Below, piece after piece: positions 42,720 through 55,125 of a stretch of 64,000 nucleotides of DNA. Origin of the DNA: Scleromitrula shiraiana (taxonomy: Eukaryota > Ascomycota > Leotiomycetes > Helotiales > Sclerotiniaceae); contig JABELC010000003.1 of NCBI GenBank assembly GCA_028455995.1, positions 2,604,001-2,668,000 of the forward strand, read 5' to 3'. The notes beneath the pieces were generated by a model. It worked only from the letters and a program-made list of their open reading frames with translations, did not search any database and had not been told where the DNA came from. A program made the position numbers and the translations under genes. The first letter of the stretch is position 1. The number at the start of each line of letters is the position of its first letter.

Positions 42720-44403
42720 TTTTACCTTTTTGAGTCTTCTATTCCCCTCTGTGAAGCACATTCGATCATTAGATGTTTCTATTCATGTATACGGCATGGC
42801 GAATTTTATGAAAAGAAACGCCTTCCTTAACTCAAAACGCCGCCGAGTGTTGGCAACTGACTTAAGTTCAAGATTGAAGCTATTCAGAACATTATTTGAG
42901 GTGGCCGGAGCATTGAGGATTAATATTGCTTGTTTCATGATATGCTTTGAAACTCATCATTCAATTAAAATTGTGCCTATCATTGTGATAATGAACTTCC
43001 CCATGATATGCAGTTTTACCTTCATTACGCCCTTACCACGTGCACGCACCAATATACGTATAATCAAACCAACCAGAGTCTTTAATCAAAATTCTTAGCT
43101 TCTGGTGTTCCTGTTCTCAACCCCACGGGTACGATGGGTTCCCGTGCACTTTCTTCAATCTGGGGTTTTTCTTCTCCCTATCTCTGCCCCAGCTTCCCCG
43201 TTCTATAGAGAGTCGTAAGCCGGGAGTCAGGACCCACGACCATATTCGCACTGTTGATGTTCTCACTGGTTAATATGTGCGAGGGAACTTTACACTCTCA
43301 CTCTTCTTCTTCAACATCTGCTACTTAGCGGGTCTATTCAAGAAGATTCACACGTACAATATGGGAAAAACCCCTTGGCCTGTGTAACAATGCTTGCAAT
43401 GTGGACTCTAGCAAGGCTTTTGACCACCGAACGTAATACTCTTGTGGAACTATTCCACGAAATGACATCTGCTAAGGGGGGGACCTAGCTCAGATTGGGA
43501 TGCACATCGTACGCAGTGAATATGAAATCTTGATGGTCTAGATACGGAACTTAGATATGCCTTGTATGTGCAGGTTCATTTATTCCCCATTTCTCGTAGC
43601 AAGCGAGGAGTCTAGACAAGATGCCCCATCTCCGTATACAGTGTATTAACGTGCATGTAAGATCTTGATATCAAATTACATTATGTTGTTTTTATACTAG
43701 GATAAGGTAGAGCTAAGTAGAAGGTAAGATGAAATTACATGCTATGATCTTGGAGTCACAGCCAGGCATGATGTGACGCGATCTGATCGTTCGATCAGGA
43801 TCAATTGTCGGTAGGTTGAATCTTGTCCACATACGTATACTGTGCACACGATGTTCATTCTATCTGGGACTTGGCAAGATAGATATCAATGAAAAGGGGT
43901 GAGCACAAACTTAAGATATACACATCCTCAACCAAATATTGTATGTCATAGTAGAGTACATATTCCAGTTGATGCCAAGATACAAGGAGATGGATCATCT
44001 GTTTTTGTCAAACATCCCTTGATGCAACTAAAGAATTTGAGAATGAAGAGATTTATAGGAAGAATGGGAGTGTGTTGAATAGATTTCGGTTACTGAGATT
44101 GAGATTTGCTTAGCCAAAGGCAATAATACTATAAGTTTTTTATTCGCATTCTATGTATGGAAATGAGCATAACAACGAAGAGAAATCGGATCGCGTGGCC
44201 ATCAATTGATCCACTTGAACCAGAGTACTTCTAAATGAACTTAGTCGTAAAACTCAGGTACAACAAACAAGACGTCGTCAGTAACGAAGTTCAACGTCCC
44301 TTTTAGTAATCCAGCTTGGCGAGGTCGTACAAATGTAGCGATGTTGAAGTTTCTACTCCAATAACGAACACAACAAACGCCATTGGTCTATCCAACCTCC
44401 AAT

Positions 44404-45500
44404 CTAAATCCCATTCTCATATAATTTGCCTCCCGCCTTGACATCGAATTCAGTAGCTTCTTTCAAGTCACAACTTTCAAAAAGTGTCCTAACAGCCGTC
44501 CCACCACCTTTCGTATTTCCTACTTCCATCGGGTCCTTATACGCCTTACTTACACTCTCAAACACCTCGCCCAATGCCAGCGTCGGTGTAATAACCATGC
44601 TGTATCCCAAATCCTTCGCCTCTTTAACACTGAACACGGGGCTTACACCTCCAGGTACACAATTGTACAAAACTGGTATCCTTCCTTTCTCGCCTCTCTT
44701 CTGTTTAAATTTCTCACAAACCCTACTTGCTTTCTCTTTACTTCTTACACCCTCTAGAAAAACAACATACGCACCTGCATCCACCGCTGCATGCAATATA
44801 GAGACCGTTTCATCATATCCATGATCGGCAAGGGCATCCGTACGCGCAATAATTACGATATCTCTACGCAGTTCCTCACGTTTCAGTGCTGCTGCGCGAA
44901 TTCGGGAGACCAAATTCAGGGATTGGAACTAATTCCTTGTTGCGGAGATGGCCGCATCGCTTGTTGACTACTTGGTCCTCTATATGGAAAGCAGCGACGC
45001 CGGCAAGGATGTAGGTGGCTGTTGTGCGGGATACCATGAGTGGGCCTTTTTGGTTGGGTTGAAATTATTAATGATTAAAGTTTTCTCCTTTATCCTAGTG
45101 GAGAAGAAGGAAAATAGGGTTTACTTCCATATCCGGTATCAGCGTCAGCAATTAATGGGATATTGGGATTGATGTTAGCGATCATGGATGCATTATCGCG
45201 CATGTCGTTCATCGTTGCGACTCCTAGATCCGCTATACCAAGTCGTGACATCGTAGTACCAGCTCCAGTCTTTTTATTTTCTCATCACGTTAACCTCTTA
45301 TTAAAAACTTCGATCAAGACGTAATAAGATTTGAAGGAATGGGAAATAAATGCCATGTATAACGTTTTGAATCCCGCGTTAAGTGCAAGACGTGCGATGA
45401 AGCCATTGTATACACCAGGGCACACGACGATTTTATCTTCGCTACCTACAAAAACTCCAGACTTACCATCACTCCAAAAAAGTACTTCTGAATTAGCCAT
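44404..45500 (-). pseudogene. PEP mutase/isocitrate lyase-family gene, frameshifted
   Basis: Three exons, 45354-45500, 45125-45269 and 44404-45045, encode a recognisable member of the ICL/PEPM superfamily: CPGVYNGFIARLALNAGFKT, TLYM-TGAGTTMSRLGIADLG, PLIADADTGYG, DQVVNKRCGHL (the Cys-containing catalytic loop of methylisocitrate-lyase and oxaloacetate-hydrolase relatives) and RRDIVIIARTDALADHGYDE. The exons sum to 3n+1. After KRCGHLRNKELV the frame must shift by one base (an extra C near 44925-44930) to reach SRIRAAALKREELRRD; unshifted, it stops after about 18 codons. Intron 1 (45270-45353) starts with GC, not GT; intron 2 (45046-45124) is normal. Either the gene is newly broken or the assembly has an error. 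Substrate cannot be told. It lies at the edge of the repeat region. Confidence 0.8.
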
Positions 45501-45994
45501 TGTTTGATTGAAGTTTAATGTAACAAAACAACTCAAACATGACACCAAACTCCTGGCTTTTATTTCAATTCTTATAAGGAAAGGATCAACTACCGAAGAG
45601 GCTCTATTCCTAATGTCACTTTGAATCATGGGACGTCGAAAACCATGATAACTATTTAATACATGATGCGGGCCGACCCGGAGGAAATTAAGAGAAATAT
45701 AAAACTTATCTTTAGTCTCTATACAAAATCACTGGATTTGTAATGCTGGACTCATTTGAGGAAATGTTGAAAAAATGACGAGCTCTGGAGAGATATCAAT
45801 AGGTAGTCTCGGTAGTCAAACTACTCTAGGCTCTAGCAGCTAGTTATGTATGACACCAACCATCAAAGGACCCCGCCAAAAAAAGTATCCGATCCGCCCT
45901 ATTTTCCGAGAGGAAAACTTCCTGCAAAACTGCCATACCGGTGCTCCAGTCGTATAATGGTAGCCTCATAATCATGCCACTAACAAATATCGTC
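45501..45994. other. Intergenic, no gene seen
   Basis: This 0.5-kb stretch lies between the 5' end of the disrupted PEP mutase-family gene and the 3' end of the Wss1-like gene. A GTATAATGGTAGCC stretch near 45951 resembles a tRNA A box but lacks the rest of a tRNA. Confidence 0.5.
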
Positions 45995-47344
45995 TCAAGA
46001 ACTTTCTTTCACTTTCCCACATGTAGAGCAACTCCACCATTGAGATTCCATTATAGTACTACATCGGGAACAAGTCCACAGTTGAGGTTGTGGTTTCGAT
46101 GTCTTTACTGCTGCGGCTTTCTTCTCGGTATTGTGGGAGATCTGTTTCATGACAGTCTCAGGTTTCTCAGTAGTACAAGCATCGCAACATAAAGACTCGA
46201 TCGGATTATGGAGTGTACAAATAGTACATGTCCATCCAGCTAAAGCCGGGCCTACAGACGGTGGTTCTGCTGGTGGTTTGGATTCTCTAGGAGTCGGTTT
46301 CTGCTTCTTATTCAAACTTTCGAAGACCAAGCGGCTTACATGAGGTGGAGGCTGTCTGAGGGATGCTAGACCAACAGTAGTTGAACTTGGGACGGAAGGT
46401 CGTCTAGAAACAGGCTCAGGATTTCCTGATGTTTCTTCCAAAGGCTCTGGTGCAAGACTACCGCCACCACTTCCTGCTGGGTTCTTAGCAGAAGGGGGGA
46501 TATAAAGATCGCCATATTCTCTTTTCTGGTCCTCCTGGACAAGCTCCCACATAGCTTGGGCTATGGCTGCTTCGTTTGCTTCATCCTCCTCAGCTTGTGT
46601 TTTGAACCCGTTGCGAGCGTCTTGGTCAGAAAGATCTTTAATTTCTTTATCATTCATCTTGCTTTTACCGCAACCCTTCAGTATTGTATTTCGTCGCTCG
46701 ATCGCATCTACGATAACTCTTCGAATGTCTGTGCCGTATGGTATTGGCCTGCCACCTAATTTTTGACCAGAACCAGAAGACAGAACTTGTCTCTTTTCGG
46801 CTGCGAGTCGAGCGAGACGTCGGGCTTCGTGTTTGGGTAGTTTTCGTCCGCCTAATGTCCTTCCCTCTGATAGAAAACCCTCTCCAGTATATCCTTTATC
46901 AGTCAAACCTTCGTGCTCCTTTCGTAACTGATCCCAAAGAGAATAGAATTCTTCATTATGAGGTCCAATATCATTGTGAGCCAATTCGTGAAGCATCGTA
47001 TCAACTACTTGTTCAAAGGGGAGAAATTGATTCTGGTCTGTGGGACGTCTTAGACGCAAAAGGATCTTAATACCGGAACCTACATTAAGGCCTATGAAGA
47101 GTTTAATTGTTTACCATTGTATAGTTTCGGAGGATTGTGATATACCTAGTAAGGTTCGATCATCTGGGTAAAACTCAGCTAAAGTACCAACCTTCCAATT
47201 GTGCGCTCTCATAATAGGCTTGACCAGAGATGCAATTTTCTTTAAAGTGTGAAGAACCTCATCTTCTCGTTTCAACTTTTGTAGATGGGAGTATCCAGAT
47301 ATCAGTGCATTAGGTTCGTGCCCTCTCGTCTTTGGAATCGTCAT
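45995..47344 (-). CDS. Wss1-like DNA-dependent metalloprotease (WLM domain, RanBP2 zinc fingers)
   Basis: Two exons, 47146-47344 and 45995-47091, with a 54-bp intron, give 431 aa; the joint reads DDRTLLGLNVGSGIKILLRL. The WLM domain carries the metalloprotease motif LHELAHNDIGPHNEEFYSLW, with His-Glu-x-x-His and a third downstream His. Downstream of the domain is a Pro-rich linker with a possible Cdc48-binding element (SRLVFESLNKK), then two RanBP2-type zinc fingers (WTCTICTLHNPIESLCCDAC and LWTCSRCSTIMESQWWSCSTC). This is the layout of Wss1, which cleaves proteins crosslinked to DNA and binds Cdc48 and SUMO. The domains are seen; the DNA-repair role comes from the family. It is divergent from the DUF1776 gene, with starts 414 bp apart. 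Confidence 0.9.
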
Positions 47345-47758
47345 CTTTGGAGGGAGAGGAGAGGGAGAGGAGAGGGAGAGAGAGGAGGGGGGGGAAGGTA
47401 ATGGTATCTCGAAAGGATGTTTATTTTAAATGGAGTTCTCCTGTAATCTTCAGTAATTTGGCTCCGAAAGTGGCATTAAATATCTTAAGAACAGTATTAG
47501 ATATTTTGATCGAAAAGTTTTAGAATTGTAAAGATCTATCAATTAGAGGAAAATTGCTGCGTTGTAATCAAGAACGAAGGATAATATATTAATATTCGCA
47601 CGCCAAGGCTGAAGATAACGCTTTATCGTCCGGTCCCTCTTTGAAGCACGAGCTTCCCCACACTCTGAGCCTTCACCCTGATTCCAGATTCTTCCTATAA
47701 ACATATCTCCCGCAGTATTGTCAACACATCAACCAAGTTTCATAGTAGCATCTTCAAT
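47345..47758. promoter_or_regulatory. Divergent promoter region
   Basis: The 414 bp between two divergent start codons must hold both promoters. A purine-rich GAGGGAGAGGAGAGGGAGAG tract (47350-47390) lies just before the Wss1-like start. No TATA box can be assigned with confidence. Confidence 0.5.
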
Positions 47759-49430
47759 ATGTCTGCGGATGACCAAGTATTCTCGGATATTGTATGTAAT
47801 CTGGCTCATGCTCATCTTCCAATGTGATGCGATCACTAACCATTATCTCTATAGCTATCTTCCGTTCCAAATGATATCAAGAAATATTCTAATGATGTCG
47901 CCGATTATGTCGAGAAACATATCGAAAAAGTCGCCGCTTCGATAAGATTGTCTCTTTCATCTGCAGAATGGATTCCTCCATCTGCACGTCCATCGCCGCC
48001 TCCTCGTGCATCAATCTATGTAGCTCCACGATCAGTATATACTCGAATCGAACAATGGGTGTCGAGGAACAAAGTCCTAACAGGAGCAATCATTGTAGTA
48101 GCTGGCGGAGTTTCATATTACATCATCAAAAAGAAGTCTAATTATCGCAAGAAGCGTAGAGGGAAGAGAGCAGCAACCGGTGCCAGAACAGAGGTGGTCG
48201 TTATTGCTGGATCTCCTTCAGAACCGACAACAAGATCGATTTCCTTAGATTTGGAACGCAGAGGATTTATCGTATACGTTGTTTGTAATACGATAGAGGA
48301 TGAAGTTATAGTAAATCACGAATCGCGGCCGGATATCAAACCTTTGATGATAGATATTGTGGACGTGAGTTGCTTTCATAGTCGTTATTAATCCAAGCTA
48401 ATCAATTTAATGCTAGCCATCGAGTGCATCAGCTTCTATAGAGAGATTTACAGCACATCTTCAATCACCGCATTCGCCCTTTCCAGGTGGAAAGCAACAT
48501 CAACTGATATTTCGCTCTCTCATCCTCATTCCATCCTTAAATTATCCGTCATCTCCGATTGCCACTCTTTCCGCTTCAACCCTCTCGGGTATTCTCAATA
48601 CTCGCCTCTTAAACCCCATTTTAACACTTCAGACTTTCCTTCCACTGCTATCTCGCCTTCCATTTCCTACGCCATTGAACAATCATAGCCAACCCTCAGC
48701 CGAGACACCCAAACCTTCCGTTCTTATCCTAACCCCCACCATAATTCCTTCTCTCTCACCATCCTTCCATGCACCGGAGTCCGCAACCACGTCCTTCCTA
48801 ACGACCTTCACACAAATTCTTACCTCGGAGCTCTCTACCCTCTCCATTCCTGTCACCCACCTCAGACTCGGAACCTTCGATTTCTCTTTTTTCGCCCCCA
48901 AAAATCAGCTCCAACCCCACTCTCACTTTCAATCCCATCGCGCCCACTCTCCTCCTCCCGCGCACGAAGAATGGGATCCCACCTCGCGCGACCTCTATTC
49001 CCGCAACTATACCACACTGAACAGCGGAAACGTAGGGCAAGCAATGGGATGTGGAAGTACAGGGGGAGGACACGGAAAAGGAAGTCCACTACGTGAACTC
49101 AACAACGCGGTATTCGACGCCATAGACAGGAACAAAGGCGGAGTAGTGCGAGTCGGTATGGGAAGTAGCGTGTATGGATTTATCGGGGCATGGGTACCAA
49201 GAGGAATAGTGGAATGGATGATGGGGGTGCGAAAGTACAAAGTGGGGAGTGAAGATGTGCGGGGGACGGCAACAGGTAGCGCGAGTATGAGCGCGAGTAC
49301 GAGCGCGGGCAGTAGGTCGGGAAGATTGACTCCGGATAGTGAGGATACGAACGTTAGTGGTGCTGGTGGTGGAGCGGGCTTGGCTGGGAGTGATTATATT
49401 TCTGTCATGGATTTGGAGGGCGAGCATTGA
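47759..49430 (+). CDS. DUF1776 family protein (Rossmann-like, membrane-anchored)
   Basis: Three exons, 47759-47791, 47855-48364 and 48417-49430, with introns of 63 and 52 bp, give 518 aa. The first exon codes MSADDQVFSDI and joins LSSVPNDIKKYSNDVADYVE. A membrane span (LTGAIIVVAGGVSYYIIKKK) is followed by a basic stretch, then by RTEVVVIAGSPSEPTTRSIS and LDLERRGFIVYVVCNTIEDE, the beta-alpha-beta start of a Rossmann-like fold related to short-chain dehydrogenases. Further conserved-looking text includes PKPSVLILTPTIIPSLSPSF. This set is typical of fungal DUF1776 proteins, whose function is unknown. The Gly-rich NAD loop is not canonical, so catalysis is uncertain. The region after residue 440 is Ser/Gly-rich and probably disordered. 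Confidence 0.82.
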
Positions 49431-51126
49431 TTGATTTATTCATTGGTTAATTGGTTAATCTATTACATTTTCAGGTGGCAGGTAGGATACGCAGGGTATT
49501 AGCATTGGCATTGGCATTAACATGGGTTTAGGTTTAGGATTGGGTTCTTTTAACGCCAGTATATAGTATATATCAACTTCTTGAAGAAGTAGATGATAGG
49601 TGATGCCTCTACGGCCCTGCTTAACGTAGAACGTGACGCATGATATTTCACTTCTTCTCTTCTCTTCTCTTCTCTTCTCTTCTCTTTTTTTTTTGTTTTT
49701 GGTACAGTTCGGTTTAGATTCACGGATAGGCGTTTGGTTACTGGCTGGACGGGTATGCATTGTTGGCCTGGCCTGGCCTGGCCATTATATACTCATCTCC
49801 TACCATACCATACCATACTCATACCATACCATTTCATGGATAGCAACTCCTCTTATATGATACATGTAATGATACACATCTAGTATGACCAACCCAATAA
49901 ATCGATCTAGAACCCCACGGGACCCTCAAAGGCATTTCCACATAGCATGCATGATATCTCTTCGAGTAGCGGGGGTACCTCACTTCTAATAGCATTTGAT
50001 GCTAATCCATTGATATCCTGGTTCTGTTCATATCATAGATCATTTCCATCTCGAAATATTGGTTGGTACTCCCTAAATTCCGGGCCTCAATCGGTCGTAT
50101 TTTTGCATTTATATAATATAACATAACATAATATAACATAGCGTGGTAGTATTAGTATTAGTATAGTATAGTATTAGTATTAGTATTAGTATTGGTATTA
50201 GTATAATATAGTATAGTATAATATAATATAATATAATATAATATACCATCAAACACAAGCTCACGAACTAGCACGTCCCCGAATAACACCATACTCATAC
50301 TCATACTCATGCTCATGCTCATGCGTATATATATATATGCGATATCATAAGAAGCTTTGTCCTTCCAGCAAGAATATACAGTATTGTAGCTAGAGACCCA
50401 ATCTACATGTGACATCCAGAGCAGGGCTCTGAAGTTTATGTTCTAGCCCCCTCGGAACGGAACTAGTGCGGGGGATGCACGTCCACATTAGATGGATCTG
50501 GGTATCCTCTTTCGTTTTGTCTCTTTGATATGTATATACGTACATACGTACATATACAGTGTTGCCACAAATGCATTTTCTTTTCTATACCTAGGTACTG
50601 TTTTGTTTCTTGGTTGATCTGAGACGAGACGAAAAGAGACCACCAGAAAACCAGAAAAAAGTAAAAAATGAATGTACACTGTATGTATGTATGTATGTAT
50701 GTATGTATGTATGTATGTACGCAGCCTTCATATTGTGATGAAACAGGCATCCTTTGCATAAATTTCGAAATGGCATGTACAGTATACCTAGGTATTCTTG
50801 TATGACGTACGGAAACATCCGAAATATTGCATTTCGTCCATGTCATCGATGTGGATAAAGCGTAAATGTGGCATTTCTTACGTGCGCAAACATAACATGA
50901 GACAGTGGAAAGGTTACCATGGAAAGGCTAATCCACAACTGCTGTCTCAAGCCCCAAAGGTTATGCACACGTTTTTTTTTGTGAAGCTACTTTAGCTACC
51001 CCGCACTTGAAACGGGATGTAGCTGCCTGCAGTTGTTCATGCAAAGGCGGAGATCTGGTCTCGTATTGGTCGGGCATTTCGCACTGCTAGAATGGTTCGT
51101 TTTTTATGTTTCATTTTCGTGCGCGT
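49431..51126. other. 1.7-kb intergenic region with microsatellites
   Basis: No gene is seen. Tandem tracts: TTCTC about 49653-49686, CATAC about 49801-49830, TAGTAT/AATATAAT about 50150-50242, TACTCA about 50290-50320 and TATG about 50681-50718. An ATTGGCATTGGCATTAACATG repeat lies at about 49503-49525. Confidence 0.6.
50681..50718. repeat. TATG tetranucleotide array
   Basis: Nine or so perfect TATG units. Confidence 0.9.
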
Positions 51127-51964
51127 TCAGTAATGACCACGTCCACGTTGTCTGCGTTCTCCTCCACCGCCTCTTCCACGGCCAAAGCCGCCTCGCCATC
51201 TTCCTCTTCCTCCGCCTTCTCCTCCGAATCCCCGTTCTCGGTCGTCTTCCCTTTCCGCATTTTCTCGCAATCTTGCTTGCTCTTCGGCTACTTCTTCCGG
51301 GTCTCGCTCAACCTTCACGGTAGGTTTGGGTAAATCTGAAGGCCATCGCGGATGCGCCTTTTTGCATTTGGGGCCATCCGGACAGAAACCTGCTAGATAG
51401 AATTCACATAGTGTTTTACGCATATGTTTTTTTGAGCAACGCGGTCCTAAAGGACAGAAACCTTTTTCATAATGTGGGCAGGCAGCAACTTTGGAAGCAG
51501 GATCCACATGTAAATAAAGACATTCGTCTAGTAGTGTTAGCGTGATATTAACGATAGTATCAATTTTGTCTCAAAAACATACCTCCATTAGAGCAATATC
51601 CATTCCTCACAAAGAAGTTACATTCTGGCATCTTCCTCAGGTTGAACTCATGAAGAAATTCACATGTCTCACCCTTCTTGCAAAGACCTCTCAGCCAATG
51701 CTTGCAGACCAGATTGTTGAAATTCCAGTTGTTATGGGCGGTGACATGTTTATCTGGGCAATTTGTGCCGAGTGGACAGTGTCCTTGAAGATATGCTTTG
51801 CATGTAGGCCTATCAGGTGATATTCCCATGCGAAAGTTCTTAAACAAAAAAGGCGTGAATGAGAACTTGTATTCGGGGGGTTTCTGTTCTAGGATTTGTT
51901 GGGCTGCAGAAGCTGAAGCCTGTGCTGTATAAGCACTGGGCCTTTGTTGTAGTATTTCGGCCAT
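51127..51964 (-). CDS. yth1: mRNA 3'-end processing protein Yth1 (CPSF30), five CCCH zinc fingers
   Basis: Two exons, 51583-51964 and 51127-51527, with a 55-bp intron, give 260 aa. The start is MAEILQQRPSAYTAQA; a possible upstream frame extension lacks ATG. Five CCCH fingers follow: CKAYLQGHCPLGTNCPDKH, CKHWLRGLCKKGETCEFLH, CNFFVRNGYCSNGDECLYLH (split by the intron), CPHYEKGFCPLGPRCSKKH and CEFYLAGFCPDGPKCKKAH. This order and spacing are diagnostic of Yth1/CPSF30, the subunit of the cleavage and polyadenylation factor that recognises the poly(A) signal. The C-terminal 50 residues are Arg/Gly-rich (RGG type), probably RNA-binding and disordered. Confidence 0.95.
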
Positions 51965-53465
51965 ATCGAGCAATGAGTAGAAGAAATGTAGAGGTTTGAT
52001 TTCGGGATTGGTGGTGTCAGATTTGATTGCGTGAACTGCAAGGCGTGTTGGCGATATAAAGTAGATGTTATATTATGTGGGTGTTTGCGAATCGGGTGAA
52101 GATTGATAATCTCTAACGCGTGGTTATTTCGGTTGAATGTAGTATCACATTGAGAATCTTTGTTGATTGCAGTATAGAGAAAGAAGCTGAACGCGTAGGC
52201 CGGCAGTTTCTTGAAGTATGCGGTTGATTCGACGTTTCAAATCTGGTGGTTATGTTTGTTTGTCAATGAAGTTGAAGTTCTCTTTGAATATTTCTAGAGC
52301 TACCTACAGCCTTGCGATAAAGGATAGCAAGGGTAAAGATTACTAATCAATTAATCAATAATCGATAATTATACTCGTACACATCACTAGTAACAACTAG
52401 CACTACATGGAACTACTATCTGGGGAACAAATAAATAATCTAACACAATCCAATCATCTAAATATTCTATCTATAGCAACCAATCTCAATATTACTATAT
52501 TTCAAGAGTTGATGAGGCAAATAGTTCATGATGTAATTAATTTCATCCCAAAGAGAATTTGGAAGCTTGTGGATGCTTACAATCCGATATCTGAGTCTGA
52601 TATCTGCATACTGTAGTTGAATACATCTGAATATGTAGTCTCATGGCAGTTATTATTACAACCGTCATGCACGTACTATGTACCCATCGATGTGCAACCT
52701 AACTAAATAGTATGTAGACACAGTTGTATCCTTCCAGACTTTATATCTACGACTGATATCTAAAGATCCCAGATCAGTCGTACCTATAGCGGAAAGGTAC
52801 GTATTTCGTCGTACATTGCGCACATAGAGCCATGGACTGTGTAAATGCCTATACGGCCTTATACATACACATACATAGTAGGTATAGCAGCAGCGGGAAA
52901 CACCCAGTACAATACGACCTTGAATGCTGCAAGCAAATATACGTACTTACATAGATTAAGCATGTAGATGATATGATACTGGTAAAGCATACCCGATGTA
53001 TTTGCCATAGAACAGCAAACTTCTACTTCGATAGCATACTTGGGAAGGCCCCCTACACATCCAAGTAACCCTAGGTATACTTGCTGAATAGCCATTTATT
53101 GATGAATTAGCTCGCGATTGCTCTTGCCAACTTCGATTAATATTCCGGTGATGTGGTATGATATGATGTGTTGCAAAATATACAAATGCAAGTCACTCGG
53201 AAGCATGTACACAGATCAAATATATATTATATACTATGTAATTATTTATGGAGAATGATAATAATAATAATAATGATGATAATAATAATAATAATAGTTC
53301 ATATGAGTTTGTTCATTCTACCAACGTTACACAAAAGAGATTCTATCATATTTTGAAGAAAGTTATATCACATCACATTCTAGTAAAGTTATTCCGACAG
53401 TTGGAGAAACTTTTATTTTGATTTTATTTTTATTTTAATTTTTGAAAATCTATAATAATGACGAC

Positions 53466-53479
53466 ATCATCATCATCAT

Positions 53480-53512
<33 letters not shown>

Positions 53513-53513
53513 G
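53466..53513. repeat. (ATC)n trinucleotide array
   Basis: A nearly perfect ATC array with one ATA interruption at about 53480. Confidence 0.9.
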
Positions 53514-54155
53514 TACCTACCTACCTATATATGATTCTTCAAATTCTTTTGCCAGTTGTCCTTTTTCATTTTATATTATTTTATTTTATTTTTCCCTTTC
53601 AATATAACTCCACAAAAAAATCGATCAAGTTTCAAATCGCATTTCTTTATTATTCTCACTAATACCTAGATGTAACAAGGATATTGCTAGTAATGATGAT
53701 TGCGGTGAATTCATCTACAGATGTTCTTCACGATGCGTGAACTTTTGAAGATGCATTATTGGATTTCTAAATTGGCGTCAACGATTAGCTTATGTACCTT
53801 ACCCATTCATTCTCCGTATCATCGGTCGTTCAAGGATTGGCTCTCAAATATCAAATCTCAAATCTCAAATCTCAAACATCAAACATCAAATCGATAAAGA
53901 GGCGTCTGCAGGATCATTAAACGAGTCATTTATATTAACATGGAAACTTTTGAACTGTAACATTGATCTTTGTAGTAAATGGATTAAATGAATTAAATGA
54001 ATTAAATGGATTCAAATTTCATTGGGTGATAGGTAGATTTAAGATCCATTTAGGAATTTGAAAAAAAAAGGGAAATGGGAAATGGGAAATTGGAGTTGGA
54101 GGTTTGTTCACATTCACATCTAACCTCCCATGGGTAGTCTTTTGAAAAGGCTTTT

Positions 54156-54222
54156 AGCCTTTAACCTCTAACCTTTAATCTTTAACCTTTAACCTTTAAC
54201 CTTTAGCCGTTAGCCTTTACCC
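54156..54222. repeat. CCTTTAA heptamer array
   Basis: Nine to ten imperfect copies of a 7-bp CCTTTAA/CCTTTAG/CCTCTAA unit. It is not the TTAGGG telomere unit, though the pattern is similar to a degenerate C-strand repeat. Confidence 0.75.
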
Positions 54223-55125
54223 GGCCAGCATCCACTTCCACATCCAGTTCATGGAGGGGTTCAAAAAACTCCGAATACGGCAGCATAACCATCCTGATTC
54301 TTGATGAGTGTCAACCAATTTCCATCGCTAGTTGTCTGAGCAAGATTTCACCGTGAAATATACGTAAAAAGGAAAGATTGATCCTCAGTGAATCAAAATC
54401 TCATTTCCATTATTACTTATTAACTACGTGCTACATACGCAGCTAGGCTAGGTACTTACCCAGTTCTTTAGATACCGATATTATATTCTAATATCAAAAC
54501 CTCAAACTCTTGCTATAACTCAAAGAACTACTTTAACTTGCCTAGATAGATACCACTAAGTAAGTATTGGTTATTACTACTACTACTACCAACCGAGACT
54601 GACTACTGTACTATTCATCGCTCGAAATCTTACTCAGGTACCATTAGATTTCCATGATTTTTTTACCGTTGATTTTTTTGATAGGGGATCAAAATCGCAC
54701 TTGATAATATTAAGTATGACCCATCCCCACATACCTCTTTTTTTTCTCTTCGGTCCACATATGCTGCTGCTGCTGCGACACAATCACCCATGCTAGTTTG
54801 CGTGTGGATCTAGTGAATATGTACGATTGAATCTCTCTGTCTTCGTTCTCGTGCATCTGTGCTACCAATCTGTCGGTCTTTATATCCTCGGGGATTATAT
54901 TCAGCCTTGTGAGAGTTTTCTTCGTATCTGTACTTGGTCTCTTAAACTTGAAAGTTCTCATCAACGAAAGTGCCCCGCTCTATATCACATCAGAACGCAG
55001 AAGCATATAATCATCTCATTATCTCATCCACTTTCCAACATTGTCTTTTCGACCTTGGATTTTGATCTGGAAAATTGCCCATCTCAGTTTCATTCTCTCC
55101 GAAGGCTCTATTGATTTCTTTAAAA

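Larger units (their letters stand above)
39180..44403. other. 5.2-kb repeat-rich, gene-poor region
   Basis: The region contains TIR element copy 2 (39822-40961), an AT-rich block (41140-42010), a 469-bp inverted-repeat element (42251-42719) and about 1.7 kb of higher-GC sequence (42720-44400) without a recognisable gene. Frames of 87 and 122 codons at 42177-42440 and 42730-43098 cover repeat ends or lack motifs. A tRNA-like A box was seen at about 43486 but no B box. Confidence 0.6.
51965..55125. other. 3.2-kb intergenic region with tandem repeats
   Basis: No convincing gene is seen. Tandem tracts: AAT about 53258-53297, ATC about 53466-53513, CTCAAAT about 53847-53890, GAATTAAAT about 53982-54009, AACCTTT about 54156-54222 and ACT about 54574-54587. 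ORFs of 60-95 codons near 54710-55114 lie in the chitinase promoter and have no motifs. Confidence 0.6.

Noticed and set aside
43480..43550. tRNA-like A box (CTAGCTCAGATTGGGA)
   Set aside because: No GGTTCGA-type B box, no anticodon arm and no complementary acceptor stem follow; could be a chance match or a decayed tRNA-derived repeat.
45940..46000. Possible tRNA start (CGTATAATGGTAGCC)
   Set aside because: The 3' acceptor complement and T-arm are missing, and the stretch runs into the Wss1-like coding end.
54156..54222. Internal telomere-like array
   Set aside because: The unit is CCTTTAA, not TTAGGG, so it is recorded as an ordinary heptamer array and not as a telomere remnant.
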